Source: Vairimorpha apis BRL 01 | Lineage: Eukaryota; Microsporidia; Nosematidae | Length of the DNA stretch: 14,396 nucleotides | NCBI GenBank assembly: GCA_000447185.1 | Contig: KE647275.1 | Span: 1 to 14,396, forward strand | Direction: 5' to 3' | Shown: positions 8,101 to 14,396 of the stretch, piece after piece | Position numbering within the stretch: position 1 is the stretch's first letter | Layout: every line of letters starts with the position of its first letter | Notes under the pieces: model-generated | What the model saw: only the letters and a program-made list of their open reading frames with translations | Told to the model about the DNA's origin: nothing | Database searches by the model: none | Made by a program: the position numbers and the translations under genes

Positions 8101-8106
8101 AAAAAA
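8101..8106 (-). terminator. RNA polymerase III terminator of tRNA-Leu
   Basis: A run of six T on the minus strand starts right after the discriminator base of the tRNA, the standard Pol III stop. Confidence 0.75.
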
Positions 8107-8188
8107 TAGACAAAGTGGGATTCGAACCCACGCATCTTTCGATACTAACACCTGAAGCTAGCGCCTTAGTCCACTCGGCCATTTGTCC
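8107..8188 (-). tRNA. trnL-CAG: tRNA-Leu (anticodon CAG)
   Basis: The minus strand folds into a class II tRNA of 82 nt with no intron. The acceptor stem GGACAAA pairs with TTTGTCT (first pair G-U), with A73 as discriminator, as in Leu tRNAs. The D arm is TGGCCGAGTGGACTAAGGC (A box). The anticodon arm is CTAGC-TTCAGGT-GTTAG, giving CAG at 8152-8154. The long variable arm is ATC-GAAA-GAT. The T arm is GTGGG-TTCGAAT-CCCAC (B box GGTTCGAATCC). CCA is not encoded, as usual in eukaryotes. The CAG anticodon reads CUG, a rare codon in a genome this AT-rich. Confidence 0.96.
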
Positions 8189-8425
8189 AAAAAAATCACT
8201 GAAATATGATAAGTGTTCTTTTTATTGATAATATATTAAAATTTCATGGTTCTTTGTTAAGTAATTTACTTTACAATTCTTAAATACTATTGATATAATT
8301 TTAATGATAAAAGAAAGATATTTTTTAAACTTTATAATAATATTTTCTAATATAATTAAATTTTTTTTATTTTACTATGTTAGAACATTTTTATTTTGAT
8401 TTTTTTGTAACAATCTAATCCTTTT

Positions 8426-8899
8426 ATGGATTATTATTCTGTAGATAAAATTTTGGCAGATGAAGTTAAAATTAAAATAAAAATAAAAAGTAAAATACAT
8501 CATTTTGGCTTCTTCATTGATGATTTAAATAATGACATAAACGAAAATTTAAGTGTGGATATTCCATTGTACATATCATTATTTTTTTTGAAAAATAAAC
8601 ATTGTATACTTTGTAATGATATTTTATCAGAAGACTTCAAAAACGATTTACAGGCAAATTCATCTATTGTAAATTTAACTTCAGTTTGTTCTTATTTTTA
8701 TAATTTTGTTTCAATTTTTTATGAACAAGAATATGTTAATAATATATTTTTTAATCGTATATGTAAATTTTATACATTGATTATGAAAGAAAAATTAGAA
8801 GAAGAAGATATATTTTTGATGGACAATATTGAAAAAAATATTATAATACGTGCAAGAATTAATTACTTAATGTATAGAATGTATTTTATTAAAAGTTAA
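8426..8899 (+). CDS. PSF3: GINS complex subunit PSF3
   Basis: Psf3 is one of four GINS subunits (Sld5, Psf1, Psf2, Psf3) that join Mcm2-7 and Cdc45 in the CMG replicative helicase. The N-terminus YYSVDKILADE (3-13) matches the Psf3 'sLDDIL' signature. It is followed by H-F-G, then the central V-D-I-P-L-Y-I-S-L-F-F (44-54, family 'ELPLWLA'). After that come D-I-L-S-E-D-F (64-70, family 'LPKIY') and S-S-I-V-N-L (78-83, family 'PNVVDL'), then F-Y-N-F. Length is 157 aa versus about 194 in yeast and 216 in human, with the loss mainly C-terminal. The ATG follows ATCCTTTT, a weaker C-rich signal. It is transcribed divergently from the tRNA-Leu/UTP14 side. Confidence 0.87.
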   Translation: MDYYSVDKILADEVKIKIKIKSKIHHFGFFIDDLNNDINENLSVDIPLYISLFFLKNKHCILCNDILSEDFKNDLQANSSIVNLTSVCSYFYNFVSIFYEQEYVNNIFFNRICKFYTLIMKEKLEEEDIFLMDNIEKNIIIRARINYLMYRMYFIKS

Positions 8900-9463
8900 T
8901 TATTGACTTGAATATTTAAATTTTTTAAAAAAGTTCTTTTGAGAGTATATTTTTTTGATTTATAATTTTTTTAAAGAATAATTTGAAATAAAATTAATTA
9001 ATTTGTTAAATAAAATATAAAGTATTAAAAGTATATGTTATTATATTATAATTCAATCATAAACTCTTTTTATATTTAAAATTAACTTTATAAATAAAGT
9101 AAAAATTAAACAATTAAAAAAAATTTACAATACAATTGAAATAATTTTTTTTAAAATAGAATATCTGTGTTTATTTAAAATTTCTTTTTGAGTTGAAATT
9201 TTGTTTGTTTCTTTAAAAAATTAATTCCTTTTTAACTACAGAAATTTATGTGCTTTTCGAAAAAAACTTTTAAAAAACTAAAGTATGAATATTAATATCT
9301 TTTAAATTACAAATAAAATATTAATTTGAAACACATTAAATAAGAGTAAATAAAAAAAACTTAAAATTATTATTTTATAGATTTTTATTTGTTTAAATAA
9401 AATAAAATTTAAATTATAAGTACATATTTTGTTTCATATTAATTTATAAGAAAATTTAATCTA
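8900..9463. other. AT-rich intergenic region without visible genes
   Basis: About 560 nt between PSF3 and eIF2-alpha contain only A/T-rich sequence with frequent stops in all frames. I see no RNA gene or strong inverted repeat. Confidence 0.55.
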
Positions 9464-9469
9464 CCCCTT
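9464..9469 (+). promoter_or_regulatory. CCCCTT start signal of eIF2-alpha
   Basis: CCCCTT immediately precedes the ATG at 9470, the strongest example of the motif in the window. It implies an extremely short 5' leader. Confidence 0.6.
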
Positions 9470-10324
9470 ATGTCATTATATGAATGTCGATTTCAAAAGA
9501 AAAAGTATCCTGATGAAGGTGAGATGATAATCGGTAAAGTTTCTTCAATAGATAATGAAGGTGTACGTTTAAATTTAATTGAATATGGGGATGCATATGG
9601 TCTGATTTTATTAGGGGAATTATCAAAAAAACGAGTAAAAAATGTAAATCAAATAACAAAGGTAGGGAATTTAGAAGTGTGTATAGTTTTAAGAGTTGAT
9701 AAAGAAAAAGGATATATAGATCTAAGTTTAGCTAAAGTCAACGAACAAGAAAAAACAGAATGTCGTAAAATATATTTAAAAAATAAATTGGCTTATCAAA
9801 TTATGATGAAAGCGGCAAAAAGATTAAACACAAATGTAAAAACACTGTATGAAGATTTTGGTTATGAGAAAGGAGAGCAATATGGAAGTTTATACCACTT
9901 TTTTGCTCTTGTTAAAGAAAATAATACTATATTAGAAGACTCAGAATTGGGTTTAATTATTAAAAAACTAATAAAAGATGAGTTTCAAGCTTCATCATAT
10001 AAAGTGCGAGCAGATATTGAAGTAACATGTTCTGTTAAAAACGGAATTTGTGTTATTAAAGATGCTTTTAAACAATTGTCTGATAATTATCCTAATTTAT
10101 CAATTCAACTATTAAAAACACCAACATATACAATTACAAGTATATCATCTGATAAAGATCAAGCATATAATACTGTTCAACAAGCTTGTAAATTTACAGA
10201 ACAAATAATTAATGAAAAAGGTGGAGCTGTATCTATAATTTGTAAACCAAAATTATTTGGTGAAAAAAGCAAATATGCTTTACTTTCTATTGATGATGAA
10301 AATGAAAATTTGTCCAGTGATTAA
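9470..10324 (+). CDS. SUI2: Translation initiation factor eIF2 subunit alpha
   Basis: eIF2-alpha is the regulatory subunit of the eIF2-GTP-Met-tRNAi complex. Residues 1-87 are the S1/OB domain, starting C-R-F (6-8) and Y-P-D-E (13-16). The regulatory loop is GLILLGELSKKRVK (44-57), and Ser52 (Ser51 by usual numbering, which omits Met) is conserved at the same position as in human. The second loop serine (Ser48) is Gly49. The helical domain follows with L-Y-E-D-F-G-Y (126-132), then the alpha/beta C-terminal domain with I-E-V-T-C (183-187) and the G-G-A-V-S-I-I segment (251-257). Length is 284 aa (yeast 304, human about 315). The C-terminus is short but keeps an acidic, Ser-containing tail (DDENENLSSD). 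The start is fixed by CCCCTT. The frame is intact and codon use matches the neighbours. Confidence 0.97.
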   Translation: MSLYECRFQKKKYPDEGEMIIGKVSSIDNEGVRLNLIEYGDAYGLILLGELSKKRVKNVNQITKVGNLEVCIVLRVDKEKGYIDLSLAKVNEQEKTECRKIYLKNKLAYQIMMKAAKRLNTNVKTLYEDFGYEKGEQYGSLYHFFALVKENNTILEDSELGLIIKKLIKDEFQASSYKVRADIEVTCSVKNGICVIKDAFKQLSDNYPNLSIQLLKTPTYTITSISSDKDQAYNTVQQACKFTEQIINEKGGAVSIICKPKLFGEKSKYALLSIDDENENLSSD

Positions 10325-10783
10325 ACAATAAATTTTAAAATTATTTTTTTACAGATTAAAATATAGTTTAATTTTATAATTTTGATGATTCTATAATTAT
10401 TTATTCTTAAGATTTATTAATATGTTTTAGATTATATTTTATCATTAGTGGTAATATATAAAATTTACTTTTTTATATATAAAAAATCAAAGTATTGTAA
10501 TTTTTTATGCTTTTATTTTGTTTATTTTTGTGTTTAACAAAAAATTTAGAATTTGAATTTTTCAAAATTAATATAATTTTATAGAATTACAATTTTTTAT
10601 ATTATTTAAAATGTGTATAAATCAACAAATTACTTAAATTTTATTACCAATTAAATTTGAATTTTCTGGTTCATAAACCATAATTTAATTTTAATTATTA
10701 AATTACTTTCAATGTTTACTAGTTATTTAAATATTGTCTTTATAAAGCAAAATTTTTATTTTGAGATATAATAATAGATAATA
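10325..10783. other. AT-rich intergenic region with a weak hairpin
   Basis: About 460 nt without a credible gene. The only structure is an imperfect inverted repeat at 10649-10690: AATTAAATT/AATTTAATT outside and TGGTT-CATA-AACCA inside, with a one-sided 9-nt bulge. It is near what chance allows at this base composition. Confidence 0.45.
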
Positions 10784-10788
10784 CCCTT
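10784..10788 (+). promoter_or_regulatory. CCC-type start signal of the 68-aa gene
   Basis: CCCTT lies 5 nt before the ATG at 10794 (CCC is 7 nt away). It is the main reason to accept the small ORF as a gene. Confidence 0.55.
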
Positions 10789-10793
10789 TAAAA

Positions 10794-11000
10794 ATGAAAC
10801 AAATAGAAAAATTCATTTTAAATGGTGTTAAAGAATATATTGAAGAAAATGTTACATCAGAAAATATATTTTATAAATATGGTTTAACCATGTATGATAA
10901 TGATTTTGACATAGATGTATTTAATGATAAAGTAAAAATTATTAATTTTTTAAAAGATAAGAAGAAATTAACAAGTAAAAAATATAACCTTGATTGGTAA
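10794..11000 (+). CDS. Small unrecognised protein (68 aa) upstream of NHP2
   Basis: I do not recognise this protein. It begins at an ATG with a CCCTTT signal upstream and ends 9 nt before the NHP2 ATG, and the NHP2 CCC signal begins directly after its stop. The product is charged: a likely helix at 1-18 (Ile/Lys/Glu), an acidic middle with D-N-D-F-D-I-D (36-42), and a Lys-rich end (54-63). No Cys/His cluster, signal peptide or membrane segment is visible. The tight head-to-tail spacing with NHP2 resembles the PAM16-LSm7 pair and is common in compact microsporidian genomes; it does not by itself imply shared function. It could be a divergent small subunit of a conserved complex. Confidence 0.6.
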   Translation: MKQIEKFILNGVKEYIEENVTSENIFYKYGLTMYDNDFDIDVFNDKVKIINFLKDKKKLTSKKYNLDW

Positions 11001-11003
11001 CCC
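11001..11003 (+). promoter_or_regulatory. CCC start signal of NHP2
   Basis: CCC starts at the first base after the stop of the upstream small gene and lies 6 nt before the ATG at 11010. The whole intergenic space is 9 nt. Confidence 0.55.
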
Positions 11004-11009
11004 ATAAAA

Positions 11010-11333
11010 ATGATACCAATTGCTTTTCCTTTAGCTACAGATGAACAAATAAGAATGATCAATTCATATATAGAAAATAATACAAATTTAATTACTGGTA
11101 TTAAATCCTGTTTAAAAGAAATTAATAGAGAATCTAAAGGTGTGCTTGTTCTTATGGGAGATACATCACCAATGGACTTGATTACACATTTGCCTGGTTT
11201 ATGCGAAGAAAAGAATATCAAATATATTTTTGTTAAAAGTAGAAAACTCTTATTAAAAGATTATACAAGCCTATTTATACATAAAAAGTCATATGAAGAA
11301 CTATATAATTCAATTTTATTATCCAACAATTAA
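11010..11333 (+). CDS. NHP2: H/ACA snoRNP protein NHP2 (L7Ae family)
   Basis: Nhp2 is a core protein of H/ACA snoRNPs that guide pseudouridylation of rRNA. The protein has the L7Ae fold pattern: F-P-L-A (6-9), GVLVLMGDTSP (44-54), HLPGLCEEKN (60-69) and Y-I-F-V-K-S (72-77). G-D-T-S-P and H-L-P-x-L-C-E match Nhp2 best; Snu13 has A-D-A-x-P. The RNA-contacting loop that is G-A-N-E in Snu13 is G-I-K-S here (30-33), closer to Nhp2's G-V-K-E. The usual C-terminal G-x-x-x-x-x-K-R-P segment is lost or highly diverged; after residue 78 the match fades. Length is 107 aa versus about 153-156 in yeast and human. The start follows CCC and fits the family N-terminus. Confidence 0.85.
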   Translation: MIPIAFPLATDEQIRMINSYIENNTNLITGIKSCLKEINRESKGVLVLMGDTSPMDLITHLPGLCEEKNIKYIFVKSRKLLLKDYTSLFIHKKSYEELYNSILLSNN

Positions 11334-12288
11334 ATTTTTATATGTTATTTATTTATTTTTTTAATATTTATACAAGTTATAAAACGAAAAATTTAAGTAC
11401 ATTTTTGTAATCGTATATTCAATATTATAAAATTTAATTGCAAACTTTAAAAAATTGATTTTTTCCTATCATATAAAAAAGTTTTTTGCATTATTGTTTA
11501 TGTTTTTGACGTTTAATAAAAAATTATTTTATAAAATTTGTCATCTTTTTATTCATATCTATAAATATTTTTAAATTTAATATTAATTAGTTTTTTTGTT
11601 TTTTATTTAATAAAATATAATATTAATTCTATACAATAAAGTTTATATTTTTAAGATTAAGTTTAGCTATTATTTATATTTTTTTCGATACTTTATTAAA
11701 TTTTCGTTATAAAAATAATTAATATATAAAATAATGTAAAAAAATTTTATATAAATAACAAATTTTTATCATTTCAAGATGATTTTTTAGTTTATTATAT
11801 TTATATTTTTACAATATTGCAATATATTTTATACATTGATTTATATAATAATATTATTTGTTTTTAATTATAATTATTACTTTACACTCATTATTTAATA
11901 AGTATTAAAACTTTAAAAACGCATCAAATCCCAGTGTTTAATTCAAAAATATATCTTTACAATATTATAGATTTTAATAATATAAATATATAAATTTTAA
12001 AATGTTATTATTAATAAAATAATTACATAAAGCTTGTTTGTAAATTTTTAAATTTTTTTAAAGTATTTTTTTGCTTGTTTAATTAAAAATGATAACCATT
12101 AATAAATTTGACTTTTTGTTCATTATATGTTTAAATTTTTAAAAAATAAGCAATGAAAAATATAAAAATTTGTTTGAATTAATATGTTCAAAATAGTTTT
12201 TATTCCTTAATTTAAATTGTTTAAATTTTTTTTGATATTTTTAAACATTATAATAAAAAAAGAATTTAATATTTTTTCTCCTTATACA
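11334..12288. other. AT-rich gene-poor stretch of about 950 nt
   Basis: No gene, RNA gene or strong structure is visible. A CCC at 11930-11932 is not followed by an ATG with an open frame. The frame open from a TTG at 12217 joins the PAT1 frame but carries no recognisable family sequence before 12289. Confidence 0.5.
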
Positions 12289-13094
12289 ATGACTAAAAAT
12301 TATATGACAATTAAGGAAAAAGAATATGTAAATTATATACTATCTAAAAATATTCGAAGTTTGAAATATGATGTAGATTTTTCCCACATATATAATTTTA
12401 GCAATCAAAAAATAGAATATGTTCAACCATTAACTGAAATTAAAACTCGATTTGTTTTTGGAAAAGATCTATTTAGAGATAACAAAAAGTCTAGACATTT
12501 TACAAGTTCTAATTTATGTAGCGATCTAAATACTGAAATTGAAATAGAACTAATTTTTGGTTAAATATACATTTTCAAAAGTATTATATTACGAACAATA
12601 GCATCAATATAAATTTTGAAAAATATTTTAAAAATAATAGAATCTGGTTGTTGTTAGAAACAATTAAAATTGATAAAGATATAATAATATCAATTTTACA
12701 AAATTTTACAATTATCGAAAATAACTCAATTTTTAAATCATTTATCGATAGAAAGTATGTTGAATTTAATTTAAATTTAAATGATATTCCAGAACATTTT
12801 TTGAATAAATTTATAACAACTGATGTTGGGTACATGCTAGCAACATGTTTGTTAATAAATAATCAAACAAGCTATCAAATTTTTTATAAAACGTTTGTAC
12901 AAAGCCCAAATTTTAATTTTAAGGAAGTGTGGAATTTTTTGGCTGTATTAGCAATAAATTCTAATAATTCTGAAAAAATCGAGCTTATCAAAATATCAAG
13001 AAATATTATTTATGAAATTAAAGACGATAAAAAAGATATGGTTAAAAATTTTATTAAGTGTTTAGGAATAAATCCAAACGATTTGGATATTTAA
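12289..13094 (+). pseudogene. PAT1: PAT1-like mRNA decapping activator, with a -1 frame break near 12554-12562
   Basis: Pat1 is the scaffold that binds the Lsm1-7 ring and promotes mRNA decapping. Part A (12289-12564) has MTIKEKEYVNYIL (from 12304), like the Pat1 'MTpxEKdwV' segment, and F-G-K followed by a basic N-K-K-S-R. Part B (frame open from 12543, stop at 13092-13094) carries F-K-E-V-W-N-F-L-A-V-L-A-I-N and, at the end, V-K-N-F-I-K-C-L-G-I-N, which matches the fungal Pat1 C-terminus ('VWQFLAA', 'NLFLxALGL'). Part B has no initiating ATG; its first open codon suggested by a TTG is 12648. One -1 step in the T5 run 12554-12558 joins the parts, about 268 aa (yeast 796). ATG 12289, after CTCCTTATACA, is the first in frame. 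Family call is from motifs and is fair, not certain. Confidence 0.7.
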
Positions 13095-13223
13095 TAAATA
13101 AAATAATTAATTAAATTTTTTTATAGGTATTTAAATGAAAAAAATTAAATTAATAGTAATTTATTTACAAAAATAATTTTTAATAAACTTTTAATTTAAA
13201 AAAAAATCTAATTACAACAAATA

Positions 13224-14132
13224 TTATTCATAATAAACAAATTTATATTTTTCTGCTATTCGATTAAATATTTCAGAATCATAATTTTCAAATATTTTTG
13301 AATTTATTATATCATCTATTGTTATTCTTTGTGAAGGATCAACCAGTAAAATTTTATCCAACAAATCAATAATATCTTTATCGCAATTTTTATAAATATT
13401 TAATAAATTTCTTTGTGATTGTGGTAATCTAAACATTTTAAATTTTTCATTTTCTTCAATTCCTTTCCATGTCCGATTATTAATAGATCCACATATAGAA
13501 ATTATTGAATCAAGTAGCTTTATTTCAGTACTTCCATTAAAAACTGGTAAAGTTGTCATTAGTTCTCCTAATATACAACCAAATCCCCAAATATCAATTT
13601 CAAAACTGTAACTTAAATTGAGTAAAATTTCCGGTGCTCGATACCATAATGTGACAACATTGGGACTCATTGATTTATTAAAATGTGTAGACATTCCAAA
13701 ATCAGCTATTTTTATGTTTAAATTTATGTCTAATAAAATATTACTTGTCTTAATATCTCTGTGTATGACATTTTTGGAATGTAAATATTTTATACCTTCT
13801 GCAATTTGTTTGCAAATATGAATAATTTCTCTCCTGTTTGGAATATTTCTTTTTAAGTATGAATATAAATCAAATCTGTAAAATGGAAAAACTAGAAATA
13901 TATCTGAATTATCCACATTAATTTCTATTAGTTGTATAATATTTTTGTGTGAAAGTGAACGAAGAATTTTTATTTCTCTTATTGTTGTTATGTGAAGACC
14001 AGAAGATATCTTTTTTAGTGCAAAATATTCAGTGTCTTTTATTGATTTATATACTTTACCAAATGTTCCTTCTCCTATTGGTTGCAATAATTTATATCTC
14101 AAATTTGTGTGAGTAAAAGGTACATTTGACAT
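13224..14132 (-). CDS. Cyclin-dependent kinase, transcriptional type (BUR1/CTK1, CDK9/CDK12-like)
   Basis: This is a complete Ser/Thr kinase of 302 aa. The Gly-rich loop is IGEGTFGKV (19-27), catalytic Lys is K40 (A-L-K), and the cyclin-binding helix reads H-I-T-T-I-R-E-I (47-54), a PSTAIRE-type motif nearest to PITAIRE/PITALRE. Then come H-R-D (124-126), N131, D-F-G (144-146) and A-P-E (166-168) within VVTLWYRAPE. The T-loop position that is Thr in CDK2 (T160) and CDK9 is Ser here (S156, followed by Pro). HKNIIQLIE (62-70) resembles Bur1. Such kinases phosphorylate the RNA polymerase II C-terminal domain or Spt5 with a cyclin partner; no cyclin gene is in the window. CCCTT lies shortly before the ATG. 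It converges on PAT1 with a 129-nt gap. CDK is certain; the subfamily is a judgement. Confidence 0.93.
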   Translation of the reverse strand: MSNVPFTHTNLRYKLLQPIGEGTFGKVYKSIKDTEYFALKKISSGLHITTIREIKILRSLSHKNIIQLIEINVDNSDIFLVFPFYRFDLYSYLKRNIPNRREIIHICKQIAEGIKYLHSKNVIHRDIKTSNILLDINLNIKIADFGMSTHFNKSMSPNVVTLWYRAPEILLNLSYSFEIDIWGFGCILGELMTTLPVFNGSTEIKLLDSIISICGSINNRTWKGIEENEKFKMFRLPQSQRNLLNIYKNCDKDIIDLLDKILLVDPSQRITIDDIINSKIFENYDSEIFNRIAEKYKFVYYE

Positions 14133-14136
14133 TTAC

Positions 14137-14141
14137 AAGGG
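14137..14141 (-). promoter_or_regulatory. CCC-type start signal of the CDK gene
   Basis: On the minus strand CCCTT occurs 4 nt before the ATG at 14132 (context ATCCCTTGTAAATG). It supports this start. Confidence 0.55.
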
Positions 14142-14396
14142 ATTTTTCATAATTATAATTTTTATTTTATTTAGTATTTTAAAAATTTAAAAAATAGATT
14201 TATTTTTTTTAAAATTTATGTTAAAGATCATCTAAAATTTTCCTTTATTTAGATTTATTTTAAAAACTTATTTAATGATTTTATTTTTTACTTTATTATA
14301 CTCCTAGTAATATAAATTCATAGTTATAATAAAAGTAAATTGTAAAAAATTTTATGAATTGATTTAAACATGATAAAAATCAAGGTTATAAATATT

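Noticed and set aside
10649..10690. Imperfect hairpin in the eIF2-alpha to 68-aa gene spacer
   Set aside because: Mostly A/T pairs with a 9-nt one-sided bulge, which is expected by chance at this base composition.
10871..11221. Minus-strand ORF of 116 aa opposite NHP2
   Set aside because: It overlaps two plus-strand genes with start signals and has no recognisable family sequence.
12217..12288. Extension of PAT1 to a TTG at 12217
   Set aside because: Eukaryotic starts at TTG are not expected. The added residues are a Phe/Ile-rich translation of AT-rich DNA, and the ATG at 12289 is available.
12560..12601. Possible 42-nt intron (GTTAAA...TACGAACAATAG) explaining the PAT1 break
   Set aside because: The TACGAAC followed by AATAG looks like a branch point and acceptor, but the length is a multiple of three and the frame then hits TAA at 12610. 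The other AG choices (12581, 12640) also fail to reach the needed frame.

Overview
The window looks like a microsporidian genome, most like the very AT-rich Nosema/Vairimorpha lineage. The species assignment is inference. The evidence is extreme A+T richness, short intron-less genes for reduced versions of core eukaryotic proteins, and a CCC-type motif 2 to 7 nt upstream of most start codons, a known microsporidian start-site signal (reported for example in Nosema ceranae). No bacterial-style operon signals were seen.

Layout. 150-1073 (+) is an unrecognised helical protein. 1181-1447 (+) is a minimal PAM16/TIM16 (mitosomal import motor), overlapping by 4 nt an LSm7-like gene at 1444-1677 (+). 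1923-4371 (+) is the U2 snRNP protein SF3B1, split by two apparent -1 frame breaks at 3641-3665. 4675-5136 (+) is the C-terminal relic of a non-LTR retrotransposon reverse-transcriptase protein, followed by three inverted repeats. About 1.7 kb of AT-rich DNA without recognisable genes follows. 7105-8063 (-) is a short UTP14 broken by one -1 shift at an A7 run. 8107-8188 (-) is tRNA-Leu(CAG). 8426-8899 (+) is the GINS subunit PSF3. 9470-10324 (+) is eIF2-alpha. 10794-11000 (+) is a small orphan, followed 9 nt later by NHP2 at 11010-11333 (+). 12289-13094 (+) is PAT1, again broken by a -1 shift. 13224-14132 (-) is a cyclin-dependent kinase of the transcriptional CDK type.

The genes cover gene expression and replication: splicing (SF3B1), mRNA decay or U6 handling (LSm7, PAT1), ribosome biogenesis (UTP14, NHP2), translation initiation (eIF2-alpha), DNA replication (PSF3), transcription-linked kinase signalling (CDK), and mitosomal import (PAM16). 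LSm7 and PAT1 would meet in the Lsm1-7/Pat1 decapping-activator complex.

The most notable signal is that three conserved single-copy genes (SF3B1, UTP14, PAT1) are each interrupted by shifts of the same sign, all compatible with one missing base in a short T5 or A7 run. Two of the sites share the exact 12-mer AATTTTTGGTTA. The downstream part of each gene is well conserved but has no usable ATG. This could be sequencing or assembly undercalls, recent gene decay, or slippage during transcription or translation. The sequence alone cannot separate these, and undercalls are the simplest explanation.
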